Source of the DNA: Streptomyces sp. NBC_01481
GTDB lineage: Bacteria > Actinomycetota > Actinomycetes > Streptomycetales > Streptomycetaceae
Direction: 5' to 3'
DNA length: 64,000 nucleotides
NCBI RefSeq assembly: GCF_026339995.1
Contig: NZ_JAPEPT010000002.1
Span: 359,001 to 423,000 of the forward strand
Position numbers and translations under genes: made by a program. Shown here one piece after another: positions 26,285-34,828 of this stretch; position 1 is the stretch's first letter, and every line of letters starts with the position of its first letter. The notes below the pieces were generated by a model, which was given only the letters and a program-made list of their open reading frames with translations, did no database searches and was not told where the DNA came from.

Positions 26285-29269
26285 TCAGGTGCCGGCGTTG
26301 GAGTTGCCGCGGAGCTTCACGTTCGCGGTACTCGCGTTCTTGATCGCCGTTTCGATCTGGGCCATCGACGAACCCGAGCCGATCCCTGGCACGGTCGCCG
26401 AGTTCACCGCGTACAGCATGAAGGTGTACGGATGCGTCGAGCCTCCGGGGCACGGCCCGAAGAACTTCTGCGCGTTCGCCCCGCTGCCCATGGCCTTCTG
26501 CTTGGCGCCGTCCTGGCCGGGGACGTCGAAGCCCGATCCGAGACCCTCGGGGAGGGAGAGCCTGGCCGCCGGGATGTCCCAGATCGCCCAGTGCAGCTTG
26601 TTGCCGCTGTTGGCGACGTCGGCGAAGACGATGGCATAGCTATTCGCCCCGGAGCTGCCCGCGCCCCAGGCCAGCGGCGGCGACGGATCCTGGCCCGCCG
26701 TGCCGTCCCCGGCGCAGGTGTACTTCGCCGGGATGGTGGCGTTGTCGTTGAAAGCACTGCTGGTCAGCTTGAACTCGCCGGGCTGCGGGCTGCCGCCCGA
26801 GTAGACGATGTCGATCAAGAGGACCCTGTCGTTGCCCGCCGTGCCGTCCTTGTCGGTCGACGTGGTGAGCCAGATGTCGCCGTCGTGGTCGACCTCGACG
26901 GTGCGCAGCCGGTCGTAAGTGCCCTGGAAGTACGTCTTCTGCTCGACCAGGTTGGAGTTGGCGTCGATACGCAGCCGGTAGACGCGCTCGCCGACGGTGG
27001 TGGCGACGAAGACGTGGTCGTTGATGATGGTCAGGCCGCTGGGTGAGGCCGAGGACGTGGGCCACGTCTTCTTGGGTGCGATGTAGCCGGAGCAACTTCC
27101 GCTGGTGCCCTCACAGTTGGGCCAGCCGTAGTTGCCGCCCTTCTGGATCAGGTTGACCTCGTCCATGATGCTGTTGCCGAACTCCGCCTGCCACAGGCGG
27201 CCCTGGGAGTCGAAGTCCAGGCCCTGCGGGTTGCGGTGGCCGAGCGACCAGACGGCGTTGCCGAAGGGATTGTCCGACGGGACGGTGCCGTCGGGGTTGA
27301 TGCGCAGGATCTTTCCGTTGAGCGAGTTCTTGTCCTGAGCCCGGCTGCCGCTCTGGGCGTCGCCCATCGACGCGTACAGCTTGCCGTCCGGACCGAAGCG
27401 CAGCCGTCCGCCGTTGTGGAAGCGGCTCTTCTCCATGCCCTGGAGAAGGATCTTGTAGTCGCTGAGCGCGTTGTTCTCGTACTTCATCCGCACGATGCGG
27501 TTGCCCTCGGACGCGGAGTGGGTGAAGTAGAGATAGTGGTCCGTCGTGAAGCCCGGGCTGATCTCGATGCCGAGCAGACCGCCCTCCCCGCCCGTGCCGA
27601 CCGCGCCCGGGACCTTGCCGATCAGCGTCTTCTGGCCCGACTTGGTGAGCCGGTAGACGTTGAAGGTGTTCCGCTCGGTGTAGATGCCGGAGCCGTCGGG
27701 GAGAAAGCCCAAACCCCAGGCCACGTCCACGCCGCCGGCGAGCGTGGAGACGGTGCCCGGGTCGGGGACGCCGCCGGGCCGGCTGCCGCCGGTCGTGACG
27801 GTGATCTCCGGTCCGAACCCGGACTTGTTGCCCTTCAGGTCGAAGGCCCTGACCTTGAACTTGTACGCGGTGTTGGCTTTCAGGCCAGCGATGGTCGTCG
27901 ACGTGGAGTCGGAGCTTCCGGCGGCCGCGCCGTCGCGGTAGATGTCGTACCCGGTGACCTTCACATTGTCCGTGGAGGGGTTCCAGGCGAGGTCGACGCT
28001 GGTCGCGGTCTTTCCGGTGGAGCGCAGGTTGCCCGGGACGCTCGGCGCCTCGTTGTCCGGCGGGGCGGGCAGGGTGGCGATGGTGACGGCGTTGCTCGCG
28101 GCCGAGACATTGGCGGCGGCGTCACGGGCGAAGACCGTCCAGTCGTACGAGGTCTCGGGGTTGAGGCCCTCCACCGTGGCGGCGAGCGTGCTGCCGTCGA
28201 CGCTCTTCATCAGCTGGCCGTGCTGGTAGATGTCGTAGCCGGTGACCTTGACGTTGTCGGTGGACGCGTCCCAGGCCAGCGAGACGGTGCTCGCCGTCGG
28301 CTCCTTGTCCTTGCGCAGATCGGCGGGCGGGGTCGGCTTCTCGGTGTCGGCCGGGCCGCTCGCGGTGACGGTGAGCTTGTCCAGGTTGGGGCCGTCGCCC
28401 GCGGAGGTGGTGGCACGGATCTTGTTGGAGCCCGCCTTGAGGGCCGCGTTGGCCGTGACGGTCTTCCAGGTGGTCCAGGCGCCGGTGACGGGGAAGGCGA
28501 GGTCGTCGGCGACCGGGGTGCCGTTCACCGTGATGTCCATCGCGCGGCTCGCGGTGGAGCCGTTGGCGTAGCGGAAGTCCAGCTTGGCGCCCGCGGCCTG
28601 CGCGGAGTCGACAGTGAACTCCACAGAAGCGCCCGCCACTGCCTGGAAGTTGACGAAGCCGGTGCCGGAGTACCCGGCGTGGTTGGACTCGACGGCGCCC
28701 TGGGAGATCGTCCCGGACTCGGCCTCGTAGTCGGTGCCTGCCTGGCCGTCGGCGGGAGTGACGTCGATGAAGTCCAGGTTGGGGCCGCCCTCGGCGGCGG
28801 TGGCGGTGGCGCGGACGGTGTTGGTGCCCGCCTTGAGCGTCACCGTGGTGGTCACGGTGGACCAGGTGGTCCAGGCGCCGGTGGGCTGGAAGGCCAGACT
28901 GGCCGCGGCGACGCTGCCGTTCACCGAGATGTTCAGCGGGCGGTTGCCGGTGGTGGCGTTGGCGAAGCCGAGGGCCAGGGTGGCGCTGCCCGCGGCGGGG
29001 GCGTTCACGGTGAACTCGACATAACCGCCGGCGACATTGGTGTAGTTGACGAAACCGGTGCCGGAGAAGCCGGTGTGGTTGGACTCGACGGCGCCCTGGG
29101 AGATGGTTGCCGATTCGGCTTCGTAGCGGACGGGTGCGGCGTTCACGGTCGTTCGGGCGGTGGGCTGGGCAGTACTCAGGGCCGGAAGGGCCACGGTTAA
29201 CGCTGCGGTGGCCGCGGCCACGAGTGCGGCGCAGACCGATCTGCGCGACCGGTGGGGGGTTGGTGCCAC
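26285..29269 (-). CDS. Secreted PQQ-type sugar dehydrogenase with CBM, FN3 and PEBP (YbhB/YbcL) domains
   Basis: A 994-residue exported protein started at a GTG at 29269 with AGGAGGG upstream. A signal peptide (about 1-35) is followed by two closely similar carbohydrate-binding modules of CBM6/CBM35 type (each opening YEAES.TISQGAVESNH; about 48-172 and 178-300). Two fibronectin III domains follow, each with WxxSTDNVKVTGYDIY, and then a glucose/sorbosone-dehydrogenase beta-propeller (about 500-830, with HNGGRLRFGPDGKLY and WSLGHRNPQGLDFD). A final phosphatidylethanolamine-binding-protein domain carries DPSPPLAWG and HWAIWDI. It likely oxidises sugars on an insoluble polysaccharide outside the cell. 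The PEBP tail is unusual for such an enzyme. A perfect palindrome lies just before the start. Confidence 0.9.
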   Translation of the reverse strand: MAPTPHRSRRSVCAALVAAATAALTVALPALSTAQPTARTTVNAAPVRYEAESATISQGAVESNHTGFSGTGFVNYTNVAGGYVEFTVNAPAAGSATLALGFANATTGNRPLNISVNGSVAAASLAFQPTGAWTTWSTVTTTVTLKAGTNTVRATATAAEGGPNLDFIDVTPADGQAGTDYEAESGTISQGAVESNHAGYSGTGFVNFQAVAGASVEFTVDSAQAAGAKLDFRYANGSTASRAMDITVNGTPVADDLAFPVTGAWTTWKTVTANAALKAGSNKIRATTSAGDGPNLDKLTVTASGPADTEKPTPPADLRKDKEPTASTVSLAWDASTDNVKVTGYDIYQHGQLMKSVDGSTLAATVEGLNPETSYDWTVFARDAAANVSAASNAVTIATLPAPPDNEAPSVPGNLRSTGKTATSVDLAWNPSTDNVKVTGYDIYRDGAAAGSSDSTSTTIAGLKANTAYKFKVRAFDLKGNKSGFGPEITVTTGGSRPGGVPDPGTVSTLAGGVDVAWGLGFLPDGSGIYTERNTFNVYRLTKSGQKTLIGKVPGAVGTGGEGGLLGIEISPGFTTDHYLYFTHSASEGNRIVRMKYENNALSDYKILLQGMEKSRFHNGGRLRFGPDGKLYASMGDAQSGSRAQDKNSLNGKILRINPDGTVPSDNPFGNAVWSLGHRNPQGLDFDSQGRLWQAEFGNSIMDEVNLIQKGGNYGWPNCEGTSGSCSGYIAPKKTWPTSSASPSGLTIINDHVFVATTVGERVYRLRIDANSNLVEQKTYFQGTYDRLRTVEVDHDGDIWLTTSTDKDGTAGNDRVLLIDIVYSGGSPQPGEFKLTSSAFNDNATIPAKYTCAGDGTAGQDPSPPLAWGAGSSGANSYAIVFADVANSGNKLHWAIWDIPAARLSLPEGLGSGFDVPGQDGAKQKAMGSGANAQKFFGPCPGGSTHPYTFMLYAVNSATVPGIGSGSSMAQIETAIKNASTANVKLRGNSNAGT

Positions 29270-29290
29270 GGATCCCTCCTGCGTTCAGAT

Positions 29291-29311
29291 GGTTAGGAAA
29301 CGTTCCTAACC
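29291..29311. promoter_or_regulatory. Perfect 21-bp operator-like palindrome
   Basis: GGTTAGGAA and TTCCTAACC flank the trinucleotide ACG, a perfect inverted repeat ending 21 bases upstream of the dehydrogenase GTG start. The position in the 5' leader or over the promoter, and the gene's sugar-related function, suggest a repressor site, possibly of a ROK or LacI-type regulator. The remainder of 29312-29550 shows a short GC-rich inverted repeat (TCCGCCGG/CCGGCGGA near 29390-29408) but no gene. Confidence 0.6.
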
Positions 29312-29550
29312 ATGGACAGGTCACACCCGTCGACGCGTCCACGTCAAGAGAGATGCAAGGGATTACCGAAGACGAGTAGGGCCCCGCGTCCGCCGGAAAA
29401 CCGGCGGACACGGGGCCCCATACGATGCTTGACCTGGAGCTTCGACTTCGCACAAGCTCCGCTCCGTGCTGAACGATCAGTCAGTCCCGCACGGCGGCTC
29501 AGGCCCGCACGGCACGTAAGTCCCTCAGCAGTTCAGTCCTCGACAGTGCA

Positions 29551-30021
29551 TCAGTCCTGGACGAGCTCCACCTGGATCTCGACCTCGACCGGAGCGTCCA
29601 GCGGCAGCACCGCGACGCCCACCGCGCTGCGCGCGTGCACACCCTTGTCGCCGAACACCGCGCCGAGCAGCTCGCTGGTGCCGTTCAGCACGGCGGGCTG
29701 GCCGGTGAAGTCCGCGGCCGAAGCGACAAAGCCGACAACCTTCACGACGCGGGCGACCCGGTCCAGATCGCCGACGACCGACTTCACCGCGGCCAACGCG
29801 TTCAGCCCACAGGTGCGCGCAAGCTCCTTGGCCTCCTCGGGGGTGACCTCGGCGCCCACCTTGCCGGTGACCGGAAGTTTGCCCCCCACCATCGGAAGCT
29901 GGCCGGCGGTGTAGACGTACGCACCCGACCTCACCGCCGGCTGGTACGCCGCCAGCGGCGGCACGACCTCCGGCAGCGTCAGCCCGAGTTCGGCGAGCTT
30001 CGCCTCGACAACGCCGCTCAC
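29551..30021 (-). CDS. ridA: RidA/YER057c/UK114 family protein
   Basis: A 156-residue protein started at the GTG at 30021, which overlaps the stop of the upstream DUF4177 gene (GTGA); the longer open frame above it is not coding. It has the RidA fold features YTAGQLPM and a distal VEIQVELVQD. Canonical members deaminate reactive enamine/imine intermediates from PLP enzymes; this branch corresponds to Rv3678c. The signature Arg of active RidA proteins is not evident near VLNGTSELLGAVFG, so deaminase activity is uncertain. Confidence 0.85.
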   Translation of the reverse strand: MSGVVEAKLAELGLTLPEVVPPLAAYQPAVRSGAYVYTAGQLPMVGGKLPVTGKVGAEVTPEEAKELARTCGLNALAAVKSVVGDLDRVARVVKVVGFVASAADFTGQPAVLNGTSELLGAVFGDKGVHARSAVGVAVLPLDAPVEVEIQVELVQD

Positions 30022-30179
30022 GACTGCTTCTCCCGCTTCAGGTACGCCACGAGCTGCTCGGGGTTGTTCGGCCCGGGAACGACCTGGACGAGCTCCCAGC
30101 CGTCCTCGCCCCAGGTGTCCAGAATCTGCTTGGTCGCGTGCACGAGAAGGGGCACGGTCGCGTATTCCCACTTGGTCAT
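30018..30179 (-). CDS. DUF4177 small protein
   Basis: A 53-residue protein beginning MTKWEYATVPLLVHATKQIL and ending with LKREKQS. The WEYATVPL opening and EDGWELVQVVPG centre are the DUF4177 signature. Its stop codon overlaps the ridA start (GTGA), so the two are translationally coupled. The match to Rv3678A in position supports a real gene. It is too short for usual ORF cutoffs. The function is unknown. Confidence 0.85.
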   Translation of the reverse strand: MTKWEYATVPLLVHATKQILDTWGEDGWELVQVVPGPNNPEQLVAYLKREKQS

Positions 30180-30285
30180 GGAGCCGACTGTAGCCGCACC
30201 GGCCAGCCGCCTCGTGACGCAGCCCGCAGGCAGCCTCCTGCATGGGCGACAGCCCGACTGGTTAGACGCCTCACGAAGCTAAGAG

Positions 30286-31557
30286 TCAAGCCGCAGCGGC
30301 AAGCCGAGTGGGGAACGCCGTCATTTCGTCGAACAGCTCGTGGCCCTGCAGGCAGTGGTAGAGCTGACCGAGCATTCGGTTGAAGAGGTTGCGCAGAGCG
30401 GACGCGTGCCAATCCCCGTGCTCGTCTCGGCGTCGACGGTAGTGCGCCTTGGCGCCAGGGGAGCCGTTCGGGGCGGCGAAGGCCCAGAGGTAGCCGGCGT
30501 GGTTGAGGCGGTCGTTCTTGATCCGCCGTCGGGTGATGCTGGACTTCTTGCCGGAGGCCCGGGTGATGGGCGAGGCGCCCGCGTATGCCTTCAGACCGCG
30601 GGCGTCCGCGAAGCGAGCGTGGTCGTCTCCGATCTCGGCCAGCACCCGGGCGCCCAGTTGGACGCCGAGACCCGGGAAGCTCAAGATCACTTCAGCGTCC
30701 GGGTGCTGAGGGAAAGTCTCTTCCACCGCCTTCGCCAGGTCGTCGGCCGCCGTGCAGGCGGCTTCCAGTTGGCCCAACAGGGCGAGCATCTGCTTGCCGA
30801 GTGCGTCTTCGACGAGGGGGGACTGGTGGGCCCAGTCGGCGCGGAAGGCCTCACGGAGCCGCGCGGCTTCGTCGGCGATGCCCCGCTGGCGGCCTGCTCG
30901 CTTGAGCGCGGCCTGGATCTGCGTGCGGGTCAGCCGTGCGGCCTTGGCCGGCGTGGGGGCGAGCCTGAGCAGCTCGCGACCCTCCGGCCGGCACAGTCCG
31001 TTCTGCCAGGTGGAGAAGGCGTCCAGGGCTGCAGGGTAGTACTCGCGCAGGAGAGAGCGGAGTTGGTTGGCGATCTGCTGCCGGTTCCAGGTCGCGTCCT
31101 GCTGGGCGCGGGCAAGGACCGCGATGGCGCGGGCCAGGTCGCTGTCGTCGGGCAGAGGACGGTGGGCGTGCATGTCGGTCCGCAGCACGTTGGCGAGAAC
31201 GAGGGCGTCGCCGGGGTCGGACTTCTTGCGCGAGACGGAGTGACGGTCGCGATAGCGGGCCGCGGCCATCGGGTTGATCGCGAAGACCTTCCGCTTTCCC
31301 TGCCGCAGCACCGCAACGAGCAGGCCGCGGGAGGTTTCGATGGCGACCGGGATCGGATCGTCTTCGGTGTCGCCGTACTCGGCGAGCAGGTCCAACAAGA
31401 TCTTGTAGCCGGCGGCATCATCGGTGATGTGCCGCTTGGCCAGTAACTCGCCGGAGTCGTTGACCAGGGCGACGTCGTGCGTCCTTTCCGCCCAGTCGAT
31501 TCCGCAGTAGATCAAGGTAGTTCCTTCCCCGATGGTGCAGGTGTTTGCGCTGGTCAC
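30286..31557 (-). CDS. IS110 family transposase (DEDD recombinase)
   Basis: A 423-residue transposase. The N-terminal RuvC-like DEDD domain has CGIDWAERTHDVAL (first Asp), VAIETSRGLL (Glu) and KKSDPGDALVLAN (Asp-x-x-Asp). The C-terminal Tnp20 domain contains ILSFPGLGVQLGARVLAEIGD, the AYAGASPITRASGK segment with the catalytic Ser region, and the KAHYRRRRD end. The full length is intact, so the element may be active. Translation may begin at a later TTG or GTG close to LIYCGIDWAE. Confidence 0.93.
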   Translation of the reverse strand: MTSANTCTIGEGTTLIYCGIDWAERTHDVALVNDSGELLAKRHITDDAAGYKILLDLLAEYGDTEDDPIPVAIETSRGLLVAVLRQGKRKVFAINPMAAARYRDRHSVSRKKSDPGDALVLANVLRTDMHAHRPLPDDSDLARAIAVLARAQQDATWNRQQIANQLRSLLREYYPAALDAFSTWQNGLCRPEGRELLRLAPTPAKAARLTRTQIQAALKRAGRQRGIADEAARLREAFRADWAHQSPLVEDALGKQMLALLGQLEAACTAADDLAKAVEETFPQHPDAEVILSFPGLGVQLGARVLAEIGDDHARFADARGLKAYAGASPITRASGKKSSITRRRIKNDRLNHAGYLWAFAAPNGSPGAKAHYRRRRDEHGDWHASALRNLFNRMLGQLYHCLQGHELFDEMTAFPTRLAAAA

Positions 31558-31772
31558 GAGCGCATGCGGGCCACGCGGCTACCTAATTCCAGGTCTCAAC
31601 CGCACAGGCTGGACCGACGCCTCACTAGCCGTGTTCGTGGCACCAGCGCACCGCGCGGGCCTCGGTCTACTCGGGAGCTCATACGGCTCGGGGGCAACAA
31701 GAGGTCACCGTGCGGAGGGCTCGCACCACCAACACCAACGAGTGATCAAGCGAGTAGGTGTTGACGCTTCAT
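31558..31772 (-). ncRNA. Candidate bridge RNA region of the IS110 element
   Basis: IS110 elements express a structured bridge RNA from their long non-coding end, which guides the recombinase to target and donor DNA. The only non-coding stretch long enough here is upstream of the transposase start. It holds several foldable segments, including CAACACC (31730-31736) with GGTGTTG (31757-31763) around a 20-nt loop next to the presumed end. The exact repeat of the end sequence GACGCCTCAC at 31616 would fit a guide segment. This is inference from the family; the RNA ends are not defined. Confidence 0.4.
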
Positions 31773-32102
31773 AGGTGCCGAGCGTCGTCGCTCTGGCTAG
31801 AGGCATCGAGGCCAGGTCCAGCGGAGACGTCCGCTCGGCGCCCATGGAACATCGCCACCCACTGCGTCAGTGGTGGCGGCCGCGGAGGCGCCGGACGCCG
31901 CCACTCTTCACTCAGGCGTTCACGCCGGGTTGAGCGAAGGCATCCGTCCGGTGCCCGTGCAGCCACCACCACAAGCGCAAGGCCCGCCCGCACGCTCTAA
32001 CCAGAGGCTTCACAAGCCCAGCTCGAATCAGGCGTAACGGACCTCACTACTCGAACACCCCGGCTACCCCACCCGGAGCCACCGGAGTGCTTAAGAAGGA
32101 AT
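31773..32102. other. Intergenic region between the IS110 element and the ArsA-like pair, no gene seen
   Basis: No supported reading frame or RNA. It contains one GC-rich inverted repeat around 31857-31882 (CCACTGCGTCAGTGG type). It is probably the original upstream region of the ArsA-like genes. Confidence 0.5.
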
Positions 32103-32108
32103 TAGGCT
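32103..32108 (+). promoter_or_regulatory. Likely -10 element (TAGGCT) for a leaderless arsA-like transcript
   Basis: TAGGCT lies seven bases before the GTG start, the spacing of a leaderless transcript. No ribosome binding site precedes the start. A clear -35 box is not visible. Confidence 0.5.
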
Positions 32109-32115
32109 CGAATAC

Positions 32116-33078
32116 GTGAGCAGGCTCCAGGTCGTCAGCGGCAAGGGTGGTACCGGTAAGACGACGGTGGCCGCCGCCCTCGCGCTGGCCCTCGCAACCG
32201 AGGGAAAGCGCACTCTCCTTGTGGAGGTCGAGGGCAGACAGGGCATCGCACAGCTCTTCGAGACGGAGGCGCTTCCTTACGAGGAGCGGAAAATCGCCGT
32301 CTCGTCGGGCGGCGGCGAGGTGTTCGCGCTGGCCATCGACGCCGAGCGCGCGCTCCTCGACTATCTGCAGATGTTCTACAAACTGGGCACCGCGGGACGC
32401 GCGCTCAAGAAGCTCGGCGCGATCGACTTCGCGACAACCATCGCGCCCGGTGTCCGCGACGTACTGCTGACCGGCAAGGCTTGCGAGGCCGTACGCCGCA
32501 GGACCAAGCAGGGCCCCTACGTCTACGACTACGTGGTGATGGACGCCCCGCCCACCGGCCGCATCACGCGCTTCCTCAATGTGAACGACGAGGTGGCGGG
32601 CCTGGCCAAGTTCGGCCCGATACACAATCAGGCCCAGGCCGTGATGCGCGTGCTCAAGTCCCCCGAGACCGCGGTCCATCTGGTGACGCTCCTGGAGGAG
32701 ATGCCCGTCCAGGAGACCGCGGACGGCATCGCCGAGCTGCGCGCCGCCGACCTGCCCGTCGGCAAGGTCATCGTGAACATGGTGCGCCCCCACATCCTCG
32801 ACGAGGAGGCGGTGCGCGACGCCGCGGGCGACCGGCGCGCGGACATCGCCAAAACGCTCACGGCGGCGGGCGTCAGCGGCTCGGCAAAGCTCGTCACTCC
32901 GCTCCTGGAGCAGGCCGCCGACCACGCCCAGCGCGTGGAGCTGGAGCGCGAGCAGCGCGCGGCACTGGCCGGCTTCGGCCTGCCCACGTACGAACTCCCT
33001 CTGCTGAGCGAGGGAGTCGACCTGGCGGGGCTCTACCGGCTGTCGAAGGAACTGCGGAAGCAAGGGACCGGCTCATGA
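32116..33078 (+). CDS. ArsA-like ATPase, first of a pair (Rv3679-like)
   Basis: A 320-residue anion-transporting-ATPase (ArsA/GET3) family member with deviant Walker A GKGGTGKTT near the N-terminus and YVVMDAPPTGR as the switch II/Walker B segment. There is no arsenic gene context. Conservation next to whiB4/wblA and ponA2 in actinobacteria suggests a paired scaffold or client-protein ATPase. M. tuberculosis Rv3679/Rv3680 have been linked to glycerol and hydroxyl-radical tolerance. It overlaps the second gene by an ATGA start/stop, which implies a stable heteromer. Confidence 0.9.
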   Translation: MSRLQVVSGKGGTGKTTVAAALALALATEGKRTLLVEVEGRQGIAQLFETEALPYEERKIAVSSGGGEVFALAIDAERALLDYLQMFYKLGTAGRALKKLGAIDFATTIAPGVRDVLLTGKACEAVRRRTKQGPYVYDYVVMDAPPTGRITRFLNVNDEVAGLAKFGPIHNQAQAVMRVLKSPETAVHLVTLLEEMPVQETADGIAELRAADLPVGKVIVNMVRPHILDEEAVRDAAGDRRADIAKTLTAAGVSGSAKLVTPLLEQAADHAQRVELEREQRAALAGFGLPTYELPLLSEGVDLAGLYRLSKELRKQGTGS

Positions 33079-34346
33079 CCCTGGACGCGGCGGCCGCTCT
33101 GGAAGTCGACCCGCTGATCGACGACCCCGCGACCCGCATCATCGTGTGCTGCGGCGCGGGAGGCGTCGGCAAGACCACGACCGCCGCGGCCCTCGGTGTA
33201 CGGGCGGCGGAGCGCGGTCGCAAGGTCGTCGTCCTCACCATCGACCCGGCCCGCAGGCTCGCCCAGTCCATGGGCATCGACTCCCTGGACAACACCCCGC
33301 GCCGGGTCAAGGGCATCGAGGGCGAGGGAGAACTGCACGCCATGATGCTCGACATGAAGCGGACCTTCGACGAGATCGTCGAGGCGCACGCGGACGCCGA
33401 TCGGGCCCGGGCGATCCTGGAGAACCCCTTCTACCAGTCCCTGTCGGCCGGTTTCGCGGGCACGCAGGAGTACATGGCGATGGAGAAGCTGGGGCAGCTG
33501 CGCGCCCGTGACGAGTGGGACCTGATCGTCGTCGACACTCCGCCCTCGCGCTCGGCGCTGGACTTCCTCGATGCGCCCGGGCGTCTCGGGTCCTTCCTGG
33601 ACGGGAAGTTCATCAAGCTGCTGATGGCGCCGGCGAAGATGGGCGGCCGGGCGGGGATGAAGTTCCTCAATGTCGGCATGTCGATGATGACGGGGACACT
33701 CGGCAAACTGCTCGGCGGTCAACTCCTGCGCGATGTGCAGACGTTCGTCGGCGCGATGGACACCATGTTCGGCGGCTTCCGCACCCGCGCCGATGCCACC
33801 TACCGGCTGCTGCAGGCGCCCGGTACCGCCTTCCTGGTGGTGGCGGCGCCCGAGAGGGACGCGCTGCGGGAGGCGGCGTACTTCGTGGAGCGGCTGGCGG
33901 CGGAGGAGATGCCGCTGGCCGGTCTGGTGCTCAACCGGGTCCATGGCAGCGGCGCCGCCCGCCTGTCGGCCGAGCGGGCGCTGGCGGCCGCAGAAAATCT
34001 TGATGAGGGCCGCATTGTGGATCAAAGGTCCGGGAAGACTGGTGTTCGTGACTCCACGGCCGCCTCTCCCGATTCCCAGCCCGTGGACGACACCACCCCC
34101 GAGGAACACACGCCCGCGGACCACACCACAGAACAGCTGACGGCGGGTCTGCTGCGCCTGCACGCCGAACGGATGCAGGTGCTCGCGCGCGAACAGCGCA
34201 CGCGCGACCGTTTCACCGCGCTCCACCCCGAGGTGGCGGTGACCCAAGTGCCCGCCCTGCCCGGCGATGTACACGATCTCGCGGGGCTGCGGGCCATCGG
34301 TGACCGGCTCGCGACCGGCGGTTCCGCTCCGGCCGGAGCTGTGTAA
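33075..34346 (+). CDS. ArsA-like ATPase, second of a pair (Rv3680-like)
   Basis: A 423-residue ArsA/GET3-family ATPase started at the ATG at 33075, overlapping the stop of the first ATPase. Walker A is GAGGVGKTT, IDPARRLAQSMGI follows, and LIVVDTPPSRSALDFLDAP is the Walker B/switch II region. A hydrophobic Met-rich stretch (KLLMAPAKMGGRAGMKFLNVGMSMM) could bind a hydrophobic client as in GET3. An acidic, Thr/Asp-rich linker near residues 335-365 is less conserved. The two proteins probably act as a heterodimer at the membrane. Confidence 0.9.
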   Translation: MTLDAAAALEVDPLIDDPATRIIVCCGAGGVGKTTTAAALGVRAAERGRKVVVLTIDPARRLAQSMGIDSLDNTPRRVKGIEGEGELHAMMLDMKRTFDEIVEAHADADRARAILENPFYQSLSAGFAGTQEYMAMEKLGQLRARDEWDLIVVDTPPSRSALDFLDAPGRLGSFLDGKFIKLLMAPAKMGGRAGMKFLNVGMSMMTGTLGKLLGGQLLRDVQTFVGAMDTMFGGFRTRADATYRLLQAPGTAFLVVAAPERDALREAAYFVERLAAEEMPLAGLVLNRVHGSGAARLSAERALAAAENLDEGRIVDQRSGKTGVRDSTAASPDSQPVDDTTPEEHTPADHTTEQLTAGLLRLHAERMQVLAREQRTRDRFTALHPEVAVTQVPALPGDVHDLAGLRAIGDRLATGGSAPAGAV

Positions 34347-34426
34347 TCGGACGCCGTGTACACAGACACAGACGCCGTGAAGACAAGCGCCGCCTAAGAA
34401 GCGCCGTATAAACAAACAGCGGTGGG

Positions 34427-34828
34427 CTACCCCACCGCCGCGTACGTCTCGTATGTCTCGTCGTCGTCGAGGCCCACGGGCAGGATGCCCGCGCTGCGCT
34501 CGTACTCCGTACGCGCGGTCTCGAGCAGCCTGCGCCATGAGGTGACCGTGGGACGCCTGCGCAGCAGTGCGCGCCGTTCCCGCTCGGTCATTCCACCCCA
34601 GACGCCGAACTCGACGCGATTGTCGAGCGCATCGGCCAGGCACTCGGTCCGCACCGGACAACCGGTGCACACCGCCTTGGCCCTGTTCTGCGCTGCCCCT
34701 TGTACGAACAGTTCATCCGGATCGGTAGTGCGGCAGGCTGCCTGCGCACTCCAGTCGGTTACCCAGCCCATGCCGGCGCCGTCCTCTCCCGAATCGAGGC
34801 TCCCCCACGGCGGCAGCGGCATATTCAC
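34427..34828 (-). CDS. wblA: WhiB-family iron-sulphur regulator WblA
   Basis: A 133-residue WhiB-like protein. The four cluster ligands are Cys-32, Cys-54, Cys-57 and Cys-63 (C...CTGC...C), followed by the G(V/I)WGG turn at 75-79 and a basic RRALLRRRPTV stretch for DNA contact. WblA is a pleiotropic repressor of antibiotic production and an activator of development in Streptomyces. It is the ortholog of WhiB4 (Rv3681c). A shorter start (MGWVTDW, at 34771) has a better ribosome site (GAGAGGA). The gene is divergent from the penicillin-binding protein gene. Confidence 0.93.
   Translation of the reverse strand: MNMPLPPWGSLDSGEDGAGMGWVTDWSAQAACRTTDPDELFVQGAAQNRAKAVCTGCPVRTECLADALDNRVEFGVWGGMTERERRALLRRRPTVTSWRRLLETARTEYERSAGILPVGLDDDETYETYAAVG

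Larger units (their letters stand above)
30265..31772 (-). mobile_element. IS110-family insertion sequence (ends approximate)
   Basis: A DEDD transposase gene is surrounded by about 20 bp on its 3' side and roughly 215 bp on its 5' side, the usual IS110 layout without terminal inverted repeats. The ends are placed tentatively at a shared GACGC(C/T)TCA: GACGCCTCAC at 30265-30274 and GACGCTTCAT at 31763-31772. A second exact GACGCCTCAC lies inside at 31616-31625. The insertion separates the DUF4177/ridA pair from the ArsA-like pair, which are adjacent in related genomes. Confidence 0.6.

Noticed and set aside
27236..29200. A 654-codon plus-strand open frame
   Set aside because: It is antisense to the sugar dehydrogenase; its Gly/Val/Arg repetitiveness mirrors the CBM/FN3 repeats.
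32116..34346. Arsenic resistance operon
   Set aside because: The ArsA-like pair has no ArsB, ArsC or ArsR neighbours and matches the actinobacterial Rv3679/Rv3680 type.
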